64,000 bases of DNA, taken from NCBI GenBank assembly GCA_033558025.1, contig JAUCEF010000013.1:2721001-2785000 (forward strand), read 5' to 3'. How positions within the stretch are numbered: the stretch's first letter is position 1; every line of letters begins with the position of its first letter. The notes beneath the pieces were generated by a model. It saw only the letters and a list, made by a program, of their open reading frames with translations. It made no database searches and had not been told where the DNA came from. Below, piece by piece: positions 1 through 9,972 of this stretch. A program made the position numbers and the translations under genes. This DNA is from Phytophthora sp. 'mugwort' (taxonomy: Eukaryota; Oomycota; Peronosporomycetes; Peronosporales; Peronosporaceae).

Positions 1-1627
1 GGGATTAGAACAGTCGGCGTAGCCGCACTGGTCGAAACCGAAGAAGAAGGAACGAAAGACGAACTGATAGAAGAAGATGAACGGCTCTCTGGAACGGCTA
101 TGAGGACAGAGGATGTCGTTTGTTCGGGACGCTCGGGAAGTGAAGTCTTGGTGCCGACGAAGAATGAAAAAGAAGAAGAAGTTTATGGCGACTCGCGAGA
201 GGAAGCCTCTGTAACGACCATGAAGACGGAAGAAGACGGTGCTGCCACCAGAGGAACGGTGTGCGCTACGAAGGCTACCTTGAAGAAGGGACGGTCCAAG
301 AGAACGGTGCCGTTGTGGTCTCAAGACCCCAGGTCAAGCTCAAAGAAATATTGAAGATAGAAGCAGCTAAGAAGGAGCCGACTCCTCCCGATATCAAGGA
401 CGAAGGCATGGAGAAAGCGGACGAAGTTTGACAGACTACACCGCCCCTTTATAGACGCCGAATTTTAGACGCTATGAAAGCGTGCGTTCCGGGTCAGGAA
501 GGAACGGTTTTGGCGGGCGTAGAAGTAGCGGTTGAAGAAGAAGAATACGACAAAGAACTTGAGGACTGTTTGTACCTCCTTGATGAAGTAGAGCTCAAGA
601 AGCGTGTGAAGCTGAACGCAGAGACCTCGCGAGAACCATCTCTGGAAGACATGGCACGATTCCTGTACATACCAGTAGAAATTTGCGGCGAAACGAGGCT
701 GGATCGCTTGAGACGGTTTCGTCTCCAGAATATTGGGAAGGTGGTTTGAGGACGCATTGGAGATCTCGTGGGAAGCCAAGAAGGCTAACCGTAATTTTCG
801 TGAACTGAACTCGCTGCTAGTGGACCAGGCACGAGCTCACTGAATTGTCGAGAACGGTCTGTGAGGGAACGGAGTCGCCCCTAATCGTGAGCGACTGTGA
901 CCGGGAAATACCCGACAACCCAAACGATGCTCCTGACCTGGAAAGAATAGCCTGTGCCAACATGGGAATTCCTATCAATGAACGCGACGAGAATGTCTGT
1001 ACTCCCGTCGTGCGTGGAGGCGGTCTTGCCTAACTTGGACGAGTAAAACCGTTACACAGGAATTAGGACGGTTGATCGTCTGGCTGTGTATCGAAGGTTG
1101 AAGGATCAGAAGGACAATGCTCGCCTAGAAGACGGCCGTGAAGGCGTTTCGGTGAGTGAACTGAAGGAATTACCAGGACAAAATTGTGATCTTCTACATT
1201 GGCACGCTGATCGGGTGATAGCCGAGCACGGTTTCCCTGACGACGTATGGGTCCTATTAATGGCTGGGCCCGTGATTATTATGCGGAATCCGCTCCCATA
1301 ATCCGGGAGAAGCTAAGAGAACGGACTATAGATCCTCGTGCTTCTAGATCCTGCCGAAGGAAGTGGCGTCGAGCTCAGAGGAGAGTGTGCTTTGACTGTT
1401 CTTCTCTGTGTGGAGACCGTGCCGAAGCGGTTGGAGAACGTCGTTTCCGTCCTGAATGTGCGACTCGTTACGTGAATCGGATCGGACCTGAACGCCCCTC
1501 TCGCCATCGAGCTCCAAAGACTGGTCTCGCGGAGGTGGGAACTATCGACCTATCCGATGGTTTTGGAGTCCTGAAGGATGAAGCCGATTACGTGCGGCCT
1601 GAGTGGTTAAAGGAGGACGGAGGGTAG
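1..1627 (+). pseudogene. gag: Gypsy gag C-terminal / gag-pol linker region, broken
   Basis: Several overlapping short frames (100-354, 474-749, 845-1033, 1086-1301, 1247-1627) encode charged, Glu/Lys-rich sequence. The last has a Cys-rich stretch (C-x2-C-x3-C and a later C) that may bind metal. This is the part between the Cys/His knuckles and the protease; the capsid part is visible only in the right copy. No single frame spans it. The repeated Thr-Val and Gly-Thr-Val codons come from the recurring GAACGGT DNA motif rather than from a protein repeat in one frame. I infer the gag/linker assignment from position and cannot match it to a known domain. Confidence 0.6.
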
Positions 1628-1654
1628 TCTGCTCAGTGGGGAGCTCTGAAGCTC

Positions 1655-2054
1655 TCTCTGGCGGTCATATCGATTGCCTTCCCTCTCAGTTGCTGATAGA
1701 CACTGGAGCGACTTTGAGTCTGGTCGACTGGCGAGTAGAAATGACTGGGATGGTCTATAGAGCGTTTGGAACGGTATGACGGTCACGTGAAAAGTTCTTC
1801 GGGACATCAATTACAAATCCGAGGCTGGACCAGTCTTCCTCTAAGACTCGGATCGCGAGCTGACCATCCGAATGTTGGTGGCCGGCGTCCTTCAAGTGGA
1901 CGCCATTCTAGCTGTGGATGCGCTTGGAGCGTTCCGAGCTATACTTGACGTGGAAGAACGGAAGATGACCCTCAAAGATACGGGCGAGGTACTTCCGCTA
2001 GAAATATCTGTCGTGCACAAGACGTTTATGGCTGCAATGTCTGCGTCTATATGA
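1655..2054 (+). pseudogene. Gypsy aspartic protease, broken
   Basis: The frame near 1690-1730 reads LLIDTGATLSLVD, the catalytic DTGA motif of retropepsins (codons 1699-1710). It has no ATG of its own, as expected inside a polyprotein. The second half (1872-2054) has the oomycete Gypsy pattern 'VDALGAFRAILDVEERKMTL', the hydrophobic loop and terminal strand of the protease. A stop after the first half and a frame change before the second break it. It lies directly upstream of RT, the normal Ty3/Gypsy order. Confidence 0.85.
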
Positions 2055-2158
2055 CTACCGCCTCGGGGTCAAGCTTTGGTAATGATCTCCGTTGTCGGAG
2101 ATGTCGACGAAAACGCGACCGTTTTAGTGGAAGAATCACTTAGCCTCCCACCAAATTT

Positions 2159-3385
2159 GTGTATCGCGAGGTCGCTTGCATGGTTGAGGAAGACAAGGTA
2201 GTAGAAGTCTGCAATGCGTCTACTGACGAATGCTGTATCTCCAAGGGAACGGTTATTGCGTCGACGACGGTTATATTTGAGTCAGCTTTCGGGTTTGAAC
2301 TGCCGTCTGAATACGATGGGCGAGTGAGCTCTTCGTCCCCTATTAGTCGTGCCGGACCACCTGAAGAGACAGGGAATCAGAGTGAAGGAACGCCTGAAGG
2401 ATTATCGGAGGAGAAGGTTAAGTCGGAGAAGCCGACAGTTCCCCTGGACAAGCTGAACGGGATACAAGATGATTTTTCAGAGTCGAAACTGTCCCCGGAA
2501 CAGAAGTCTCTTCTCCAGTCCGAATTAGATGCTTTCCAATATGCTTGTTTGTGGAGTCTTCAAAGCGACCTGGCCGAACGGACTTACTACGTTGCCAGAT
2601 CGACACCGGAGACAGTCCTCCTATCAAGCAACAACCGTACCGAGTCTCGCTGGCGGAAGGCGAAGTGATGGACGCTGAGATAGCTCAATACCTCGAGCTG
2701 GGGTTCGTCCGTCCTTCGAACAGTTCCTGGGCCAGTCCGGTGCTGATGATTGGCAAACCGGACTGTGGTATACGGTTTTTATTGACTACAGACGGTTGAA
2801 CGCTGGGACGGTGAAGGACTGTTACCCGATGCCGTTGATCGACGACATCCGCGATGTCCTAGGAGGCGCTCAACTGTTCTCGACGATGGATATAGCGTCT
2901 GGATACTGGAATGTTCCCATGGATGAAGATAGCGTGTCGAGAACGGCTTTCACTTGCAAGTTTGGCTTCTACGAGTGGCTCGTGATGCCTTCCGGGCTAT
3001 GCAACGCTGTTCCAGCTTTGAACGGTTAATAGAGACCGTTCTCGTGGATTTGAAGTGGCGAGTGTGTCTGCTATATCTTGATGACTGTATCATATTTAGT
3101 AAAGACTTTCCGTCGCATCTAGTACGGGTCCGTCAAGTGCTGACACGGTTCAAATAAGCCGGTTTAAAGCTTAAGATGAAGAAATGTCATTGGGGACGGA
3201 GTGAAGTGGCGTTCCTCGGACATATTGAGACTCCTAGTGGAATCTTGCCAAACCCGGAAAAGGTAAAGACTGTAGTAATGATTGTACGACCGCCTAGGGA
3301 CCTCCACAAAATAAGGTCGTTCCTAGGTCTAACAAGCTATTTCAGACGGTATATCCCGGGTTGCGCGCTTATTTCTGCACCTTAG
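2159..3385 (+). pseudogene. pol: Gypsy reverse transcriptase, broken
   Basis: 2159-2668 is an acidic protease-RT spacer. RT follows in pieces: fingers (2545-2799; LGFVRPSNSSWASPVLMIGK), palm (2796-3029; FSTMDIASGYWNVPM and FGFYEWLVMPSGLCNA), the active site YLDD (codons 3074-3085), and thumb/connection (3176-3385; VAFLGH and FLGLTSYFRRYIP). Breaks include a one-base loss near 2790 in the FCIDYRRLN motif, a 4-base loss near 3018, a TAA near 3155 and a one-base loss near 3385. The right copy shares all of them. Catalytic Asp residues are present, but the frame is not. Confidence 0.93.
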
Positions 3386-3900
3386 GAACGGTTGAAGTGA
3401 AAGATGCACCCTTTGTGTGCCGTAACGATTGTGACGCGGCGTTTCGCCAGCTCAAAATAGCTCTCGTGAAGCCTCCCATCTTGGTGTATCCCGATGGCAA
3501 GAAACGGTTTAAGCTGTACGTAGACTCGCCTCGCTACGCGGTTGGAGCCTGCCTAATGCAAGAGGTGGACGATCGTGACCGTGTCGTGGCTTATGCAAGC
3601 AAGCTTCTGACTGGATCGTAGAAGAACAGGATCGATAAACAGGATGACATCTCTGACATTGAGTGCTGCTGGGGCGTAGTCTGGGCGACGCGGAAGTTTC
3701 GCTGTTATTTGGACAAGAGGGAGTTTGATTTGTACACGGATCACCAGGCTTTGACTTGGATGTTCAGCTCTGGCAACCGTACCGGAAACGCTAACCTAGC
3801 ACGGTGGCCATGGAGCTATTGAACTTGCCGTTCAAGGTGAAACACAAACCGGGTACGTCAATAGGCCACGTCGACGGACTGTCACGTCTACATATCGGCC
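3386..3900 (+). pseudogene. Gypsy RNase H domain, broken
   Basis: The segment DAPFVCRNDCDAAFRQLK at about 3404 is the RT-RNase H connection of Gypsy Pol. It continues with FKLYVDSPRYAVGACLMQ, where the Asp of the 'xDAS' strand carries catalysis, then SDIECCWGVVWATRKF and LYTDHQALTWMF, which hold the later acidic residues. A TAG at about 3619 interrupts it; Glu is usual at that place. The frame then runs through the linker ORF 3804-4184 towards integrase. Confidence 0.85.
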
Positions 3901-4205
3901 ATGTGGATGCTATAACCATGGCGGACCTCCTTTACCCGGACGATATTGAAGAGGATGGAACGGTTGAAGATTCAGTCGGGAGCCCGAAGGAACAGCCAAA
4001 GACCATTCTACTGATCACGATAATGACATTCTTAGACGGGAAGGAGAGGATAATCCGGAAAGCGATGAAGAGACAGTTCAAGATCCTTCATCCGGAGCCC
4101 TTGTTTCCCCAATGGACGTGTCTGGGCTTAGCACGGAACAGTTCAGAGTTGAACAGAGGAAGGTCTCCTGGATACTGGCCTTGATAGTTCCTGACTGAGT
4201 CGGCT

Positions 4206-4742
4206 ATGCCCTTGGACCCGCGATTACGATCTCGAGTTGTGAAGATGTCCCCGAAACATGCTGTCAAGGATGGAATACTGATAAGACCAGTCAACCTGCC
4301 GGCCAGAGTAGGTCCTGCGCGGACGTTGACCGTTCCGGTGATCTGTCTTCAGTATATTCCGACGGTCTTACACTACTGTCACGCGGGTCTCTTCTCGCCT
4401 CACTTGGGACTGACGAAGACGCTAGCGACAGTCGAGCGACGCGCTTACTGGCCTGGATGGCACAAGGACATTGAGGAGTATTTGCGTGCATGCGACAAGC
4501 GCGGTGGAGAAAAGGGCTCTCGTCCGTGAAGTGCTGGCCTGATGCAACGGATGCCTGTAGTGGACCTCCCTGGACCGTTCTCGTTGTTGGTAGCGGATGC
4601 GAAACGGTCTTTTACCGGTCACAGACAGTGGCAATCGGTACATACTCGTGTTTGTAGACATTCCGTCGCACCGGACAAGGTGGTTCCAGTGAACGTGAGC
4701 CAACTGAAGAATGCCGAGGCAGGTGGACTCGACCGTTCGTGA
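4206..4742 (+). pseudogene. Gypsy integrase with zinc domain and deleted catalytic core
   Basis: 4206-4529 holds the H2C2 zinc-domain region (H-x4-H spacing of the 'CHAGLFSPHLGLTKTLA' type, then AYWPGWHKDIEEYLRAC). The last Cys of the CxxC is not seen (CDKRG). The core begins at about 4590-4670 with LPVTDSGNRYILVFVD, which contains the first catalytic Asp. It then jumps within about 30 bases to VNVSQLK, which normally follows the end of the integrase. The stretch with the second Asp and the Glu is missing, so the integrase is dead by deletion. The right copy has the same junction. Confidence 0.85.
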
Positions 4743-4860
4743 CGGAAGTACCGCCGAATGTGGATGATGATGAGGAACTCGGACCTTTGGGTGAGCCCGA
4801 CCTCCCTCAGTCTAGTTTTACGGAACGGATGACAGTTGGTAGAGAAGACACTGTGATTGT

Positions 4861-5106
4861 GGAGTGGATGCCCCGTTACTCGAGATCGTTGCTAAGCGAG
4901 TAGTGAACCGTGCCGTGGAATATATGACTGCAACTTATGAAACTTTCTGGCTGCCTAGAACCGTGCTTACGCCCGAATACGAAGCCTTAATTCTATCCTA
5001 CGAGCAGGCTGAGAGGAAGAAGAAAGGTTTGCCGCCTCTGCGAAGGAGTGCTAGGCTGGCGGACGCAAGCGCCGAAGTAGATGACGACTATCTACTTCTG
5101 GTGTAA
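4861..5106 (+). CDS. Gypsy Pol C-terminal chromodomain-like segment
   Basis: The frame reads LLEIVAKRVVNRAVEY...ETFWLPRTVLTPEYEALILSYE and ends in the basic tail LPPLRRSARLADASAEVD. This is the reduced chromodomain and tail typical of oomycete chromoviral Gypsy elements; in the family this domain guides insertion to marked chromatin. It is intact to its stop at 5104-5106, but the strand of the chromodomain with the aromatic cage looks shortened. It is a segment of Pol, not a free gene. Confidence 0.75.
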   Translation, partial: GVDAPLLEIVAKRVVNRAVEYMTATYETFWLPRTVLTPEYEALILSYEQAERKKKGLPPLRRSARLADASAEVDDDYLLLV

Positions 5107-5236
5107 TCGCGAACGAGGTAACGGTTCTCAAGTCTTATGGAGTGGTTATGCAAAGGATTCGAATTGGTGACTTGAGAACGAAAAGAAGGTGTCGTTGCAC
5201 TATTTGTTTGTTTTAATTTTGGATCGACTTGTGAGA

Positions 5237-6936
5237 CTAGATGGACGCTTGAGTCGTGGTCTTGGAGGAACCCGACCCCATGTTGGCCTCGTCGGTGCTG
5301 GACGGAACTTCGTCGTCCGGCACGGGCTTCTTGTCTTCTGCGTCTGGGGCGTCATCGTCTTCGCCGTCGCCGTCGTCTTCGGTGTTGTCTGGAGGCGAAT
5401 CGTCTTGGTCATCTTTGCCGTCGGAACTGGAAAATGCGAGAATTGGTCGGCTCTTAGCCGATCTTCGGGGGTTCGGCAGCTGAATAGGAGGTGTCGGTGG
5501 CAGAGCGGCGAAACCGTCGCCGTCTTCATAATCAGTATCGTCTGTTCCTTGCTCGGTTGGCTTGAACTCCTTTTCGTCGTATTCCGCGATGTTGTGTTGC
5601 CTGCAACGAGCTTTTGTCGACTTCAAGCTGAGTCAAGTTGAGCGTAGTGTCCGACAGGAGGACCTTCCACGGTCCACTAGAACGGTTGCCGACCCACGAC
5701 GGAACGGGCGGTGGACCGCCTGCGACGTCCAACTTGATACGAGCCAGCGCCTTGTCAGTCAAGCGCTAATGAGCTTTGCGCTTGAGATTCAGGAGCTGAG
5801 CCTGCTCGAGGATCTCTTGAATTAAGGCGTAACCGTCGACGTCGATCTGAAAGGGTCCAGAGCACGAGCCGCGACACGGTCGTAACGGGGACGGTCTCGG
5901 CGCAGTATAACGCCGAGGTCTTCTTGAGAGGGGCTTGTGGTGCCCTTGGCGTCAATGGAGTGCTTGGTCGCCCTGCCGCCTAACCACATGAGCGTGTCGT
6001 GCGCGCCGTTTTCGTATTTCTCCAAGAAGCCGTAGTACCCGAACTCTTCAATGTTGTGACTGGGAAACTTGATCCGCACAGTGATGGCGTTCAACTTCAG
6101 CTTGCGGCGAGCGTCCGATTTGGTGGTGGGTGCATACAGAGCACAGTCCAAGAACACGCAGCGGTAGTGCATCCACAGACGCCAATGCTGGAGGTGGAGG
6201 TCCTTGTATTCCTTCGGGTTGTACCAGACCCTCTGTCCTTTCGACGGGTACGCAATTCAGAACGGTTCTTTGCCGAGGCTGGCGGCTGCTTGATGATCTG
6301 ATCGAGACCTTTCTTCAATTGGGCTGGTGCGTCTTTGGGCAGGCAGAAGTCGAACGCCGCGTGAACCCGAGTCTTCTTCTCGACGGTCTTCTGTTTCTTG
6401 GCGGGTAGAGTCCTAGCTGGGCTCGTGTGTTGCGTAGTGAAACGCTTGATTGAATGAATGGGAGCGAGTGAAGCCGTGAAGACGGAGTGCATCTTAGGCT
6501 CGCCCTTAATCGTGGCGTCAGCAAGTGGCAGGAGCATCACAGGAACGGTTAAGTGACCCGACTGGTCGTGGAGAACGGACACGGCGAGGTCGTCGAGGGC
6601 TTCGAACCCCACGGAACCACTGTTAGCGGCGAAGCGTTTTCGTAGTGTCGACCAGAATGCGGTCCGTGTAAGCAAAGTGTGGTCGGGGTCGCTCGCTTGG
6701 TCTCTGCGTCGAGAGCGACGAGCAGTCGATCGATGTCCGTATCGGGCTTGGCCGACTTCTGACGAGTGACTTGGCCTTTTGATGGGAGACTTGATGACTT
6801 CTTGGCGGATTATGGAATGAAGAGGAATCGAATTCGACGAAGCCCTTTCTTGAATTGATGCGTTCTGACCACGGTCCCTTGCCACCTGAATATGATGTCC
6901 CAGGCGGGAACGGTTCCGCGAAATCCAGTCGCCCAC
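5237..6936 (-). pseudogene. antisense accessory ORF cluster of the Gypsy element
   Basis: On the strand opposite to gag-pol, overlapping frames join into one likely protein of about 550 residues: 6936-6097 (basic N-terminus, then a plausible globular part), 6172-5822, 5762-5532 and 5626-5237, which ends in a strongly acidic Asp/Glu/Ser/Pro tail. Transitions at about 6230, 5830-5765 and 5620 are frameshifts shared with the right copy. No family was recognised. It sits between chromodomain and polypurine tract, where some plant Gypsy elements carry antisense extra ORFs; that parallel is inference. The plus-strand frames here look like shadows. Confidence 0.55.
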
Positions 6937-7241
6937 CCGTTTATGGGGGACTCGAACTGGAACTGTTTGCTGAATAGACTATGCTAAGAACGGTCTCCTT
7001 GATAGGTTGTGATGGGCCTGCGGTTCGGCGCCTCGATTTCTGAGGAATGATGGACGGGTACCGCCTTGACTGTACAATACCATCTCGGTGGAGCGGGCGT
7101 TAGCGAATCCGCCCTCGAGAGATGGAAGTGATCTACGAGGTGGCCGAATGGGGATTCAAGTTGATAGAAGCTACCGTTAAAGCTAGCTGAGAAGCTTCCT
7201 GCGTTTTTCGGACGGAGTTACTCTATCTGTTCGTCAGCGTC

Positions 7242-7790
7242 GTGATGGACGGTAACGGAGCCTTTGCGTGGCTTGACGTCTCGACTGGTCTCGGCGGCGA
7301 GCCTATTGTATACAAGTGGGCTGCCCTCGCTCAGTCCTGCTTCTGTCGGTACTGTCGCTACGTGAGGGGAGCGACCGTGCAAGGTCAACCCCGCCGGGTC
7401 AGACTGTGGAAAATCTATGAGGCTTTGCTGGCGACACCTATGGTTGTTTTGATGACGAGCCGTGAACATCAAGAGGGGTTGGGCCGGCTGCTCTACAAGT
7501 GGTTGGACGCCATTCACGAGTACTGGTGTGTGTTCTTGCCGAACACGGTTGAGCTGATCTGGATGGCTATCGTTAAATATGGCAAAGGACTAAAGCTGGA
7601 ATGGAAGCGAACAGTAAGCCGTTTGTGGTTAGCCGGACAAGCGTTGCGGACGGTCGCCTCGTTGGTTATCTACTCCTCGTTTTATGGAGTATTGTTCGCT
7701 TATGAATTAATTGAATGGGCGTGCCGAGGATTGCTTGGGGTCTTCGCCCTAATGGGGGCAATCAACTACCAGTTCTCAGACTTGGGCTGA
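7242..7790 (+). CDS. sense accessory ORF with membrane segments, Gypsy left copy
   Basis: A 182-aa ORF with no break lies downstream of pol, in the place where env-like genes sit in some Gypsy elements. Hydrophobic stretches around residues 91-108, 127-155 and 160-176 could be membrane spans; an N-terminal Cys pair cluster (CFCRYCRY) is near residue 34. No signal peptide or viral envelope motif was recognised. A short leader frame at 7122-7190 (MEVIYEVAEWGFKLIEATVKAS) ends just before it. The right copy keeps the same intact ORF. Function unknown; env-like is only a positional analogy. Confidence 0.5.
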   Translation: MMDGNGAFAWLDVSTGLGGEPIVYKWAALAQSCFCRYCRYVRGATVQGQPRRVRLWKIYEALLATPMVVLMTSREHQEGLGRLLYKWLDAIHEYWCVFLPNTVELIWMAIVKYGKGLKLEWKRTVSRLWLAGQALRTVASLVIYSSFYGVLFAYELIEWACRGLLGVFALMGAINYQFSDLG

Positions 7791-8155
7791 ACGGTCGAAT
7801 ATGACGTTCTAGTCGTGAGCCAAGCCCTGCTGGGCTTCGACATGACTGTCCTAGTGGTATGCTTTACTAGCCGCTATTGGCGGTGGTGCCAGCTTTTTGC
7901 CGGTGGACGATCTCCATTCAAGATGGCCGGTGATGTTGTGCGCTTGGTGCAAAGCAGTCGAGGAGCAAGAGCAATCGGAACGGCTCAGTGAAGCGTTCTG
8001 GAAGATGGACGGAGAAGGAAAGCGTCCCCGCTGAACCGTTTCGAGTCAAAGTCAAAGGGCCGCATAGCTACGTGAGTTGCTTGCCAAGATGGAAGCAAGC
8101 CGTGTCGAAGAAGCCCGCCATTCGGCCCATGGTCGTCGAGGCAACAGCTCCAGCC
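7791..8155 (+). other. Gypsy 3' internal region before the LTR
   Basis: There is no clear gene. A frame around 8070-8130 reads LRELLAKMEASRVEEARHSA, a short heptad-like segment that may be the decayed end of an ORF. The 207-aa open frame starting at 7988 runs across the LTR boundary and is probably chance. Confidence 0.5.
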
Positions 8156-8163
8156 GGGGAGGG
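8156..8163 (+). promoter_or_regulatory. polypurine tract (PPT) of left Gypsy copy
   Basis: GGGGAGGG lies immediately before the TGTCCC start of the 3' LTR, the position and composition of a plus-strand priming tract. It fixes the LTR start at 8164. Confidence 0.8.
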
Positions 8164-8724
8164 TGTCCCAGGTACAGACGGTGGTTACCCTCTGGGTCGG
8201 GGTGGGCCACGGCTTGCGCGAAGGTTGAAGAACTGGCCGACACCCATTGCCCGGGAAATAATCTTTACGGATAGGCGAGTCTGGTCTGGTATACACCTGC
8301 GTTCAGTATACCGTCAACCGGGGCCGAGTTGGGCAACGGTCTGCGGCCCGTCCCTGTTCCCGGATAGGAAGGACTGCGGGCTATTTGTGAAGAAGCGGCC
8401 GAGCTACGAGGACACAGGTCACGGAGGTAAGTGCGGACGGCAGCCAACGCTGTGTGGACGAAACGGTCGGAGGGGTGACAAGTGCCTGACCCGTGGGATG
8501 AGGATGAGCGTACCAAGGTCGCGAAGGGTGGCGTGTTCCAGAGCTGAGAGAGCGGTTCTCTGGGGCTTCACCGCCAGGTTTGAGCTAGTCAGTCGTGAAT
8601 TTACCCGGTGAATAGCAAGTTGAGTTTTATATTCGGCTTTGTTAGTTTGTTTATTCTTGGAGCCCTACAATCGTGTACTACTTCTTCCCAGCGTCGACCG
8701 TCCTACACCGGGACGACTCGCGAC
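8164..8724 (+). repeat. 3' LTR of left Gypsy copy
   Basis: This 561 bp sequence recurs inverted at 11571-11011 and at 22474-21913. It starts with TG after the PPT. It ends at ...CTCGCGAC, because the 5' LTR of the right copy is identical up to that point and then diverges. Its last about 50 bp match the right copy's 5' LTR, not the right copy's 3' LTR, at diagnostic sites (8672, 8702, 8706-8708). Confidence 0.9.
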
Positions 8725-8729
8725 TGTCT
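8725..8729 (+). repeat. displaced target-site duplication half (TGTCT)
   Basis: TGTCT directly after the LTR is the reverse complement of AGACA at 22475-22479, which directly flanks the far LTR of the right element. Inverted TSD partners at two different elements mark the inversion described in the findings. Confidence 0.75.
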
Positions 8730-9728
8730 GCCTTGCCATCGGTGTTGTCGGTGAAGATCTGCATGACTCTTCTGAATCCTGCCATCCCCATAAATCGACC
8801 AAAAATACCTTTGGGTACATCACCTACAGACGTCGTCATCCAATTATCCGCCAGTCACCGTGTGTGAGAGTACATCATGCGTGCGATAAGCAAGCCAATG
8901 CAATGCACGATCTCCTGGAGTTGAATCTTCTTGTGTCGTTTCGTCTCGGCCAGCATCACGTCGTCTCTGGTTTCGTCTTCACCTTTGTCCCGTCGTGCTT
9001 CGAACATGCGATCAATCCGTTCATTCAGGTGCTGGTTGTAGTATCGATTACTCTCCGTTGCATCCTGCGCCACAGTCGCCTAGGCAAGAAAAAGAAAAAC
9101 AACTTCAAAGGGTTCTCAGCGAGGGGAAGCAGCTGATCAGACGGCCCAGAGTCACCCGAGTAAAGACCAGGATAATATTTCTGGTCTTCTCCGGAAACGT
9201 TTCAGGATATAGATACATTATACAACATAACACGAGTGAGTACAGGTAGTGTATAAAACATCGGCATAGTTGAACACGTACCGAAGTTTCAGCCATCCAC
9301 ACGCATCTTCTTCAATGCAGCAGTGTCATGCGCAAGCATGACCATCTCCTTCCTGGTCAGCGTGTCCCAGTCCTCCATGGTCTTTGAATTGTCGCGTGGA
9401 AGATTGCGGACAACTGTCGATTCTTGGCGAGCTTCCGCGCAGGCTTGGCTTTCTCTCCAACGAGAATAGCAGCGCCATCCAAACCACCATCACTGTCAGA
9501 CAAAGCCCCTATTCTTCTTGTGTATCTTCACTCGGTTCTTCTTCCTCCACACTTTGTGTCTCGGTATACCAGTCTTCAGACTCCGAGCCAACTCCTTCTA
9601 TGTCCGAGTTCATAGCCTCGTACTCACTCGACCCAGGTTGACTACAAGCAACAGACCCAAGATTCTCAAGCTCCGACGCGGCAACACTGTTATCAACCAT
9701 TGCGCCGCGCACTTCACCAGGCAATGTT

Positions 9729-9972
9729 CTATCAGTGAAACAGCATATATAGTAAATATACAGCATTAGATCAGCGGAACGTGTTGTACATACGTCGTGA
9801 TCAAGTACATACCTTGCAACTATAGTTGAACCTGGATTCTCCGGCACAGACGCAGCAGCAGTGTCAGCGACGTCTAACGCAGCTGTCAAAGTTCTGATAT
9901 CATATATGACAAATATACAACGTTAGCGCAATCGAAACATGTTGTACATACGTCATGATCAAGTACAAGTAC
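9729..9972 (-). repeat. tandemly duplicated exon-intron unit in the PiggyBac gene
   Basis: Introns 9894-9972 and 9729-9812 are alike (both contain TACTTGATCAyGACGTATGT and a TATATTT-rich 3' part). The exons that follow them both begin AAC-TTG and contain GCGTC...GAGAATC. The unit, about 160 bp, seems duplicated in tandem, adding an acidic exon. Confidence 0.65.

Larger units (their letters stand above)
1..8724 (+). mobile_element. Gypsy LTR retrotransposon, left copy (5' end outside window)
   Basis: The order gag tail, protease, RT, RNase H, integrase, chromodomain, polypurine tract and LTR on the plus strand defines a Metaviridae/Gypsy element. It mirrors the minus-strand copy at 22474-11011: left position x pairs with about 19735-x, with only a handful of substitutions and a 2-bp indel seen over 8 kb. 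All coding frames carry stops or frameshifts, and the same ones occur in both copies, so neither can supply intact Pol. The window begins inside the gag/linker region. Confidence 0.93.

Noticed and set aside
7988..8611. 207-aa ORF over the Gypsy 3' end and LTR
   Set aside because: It crosses the PPT and LTR boundary, has no domain, and the opposite strand is open as well; most likely chance in GC-rich LTR sequence.
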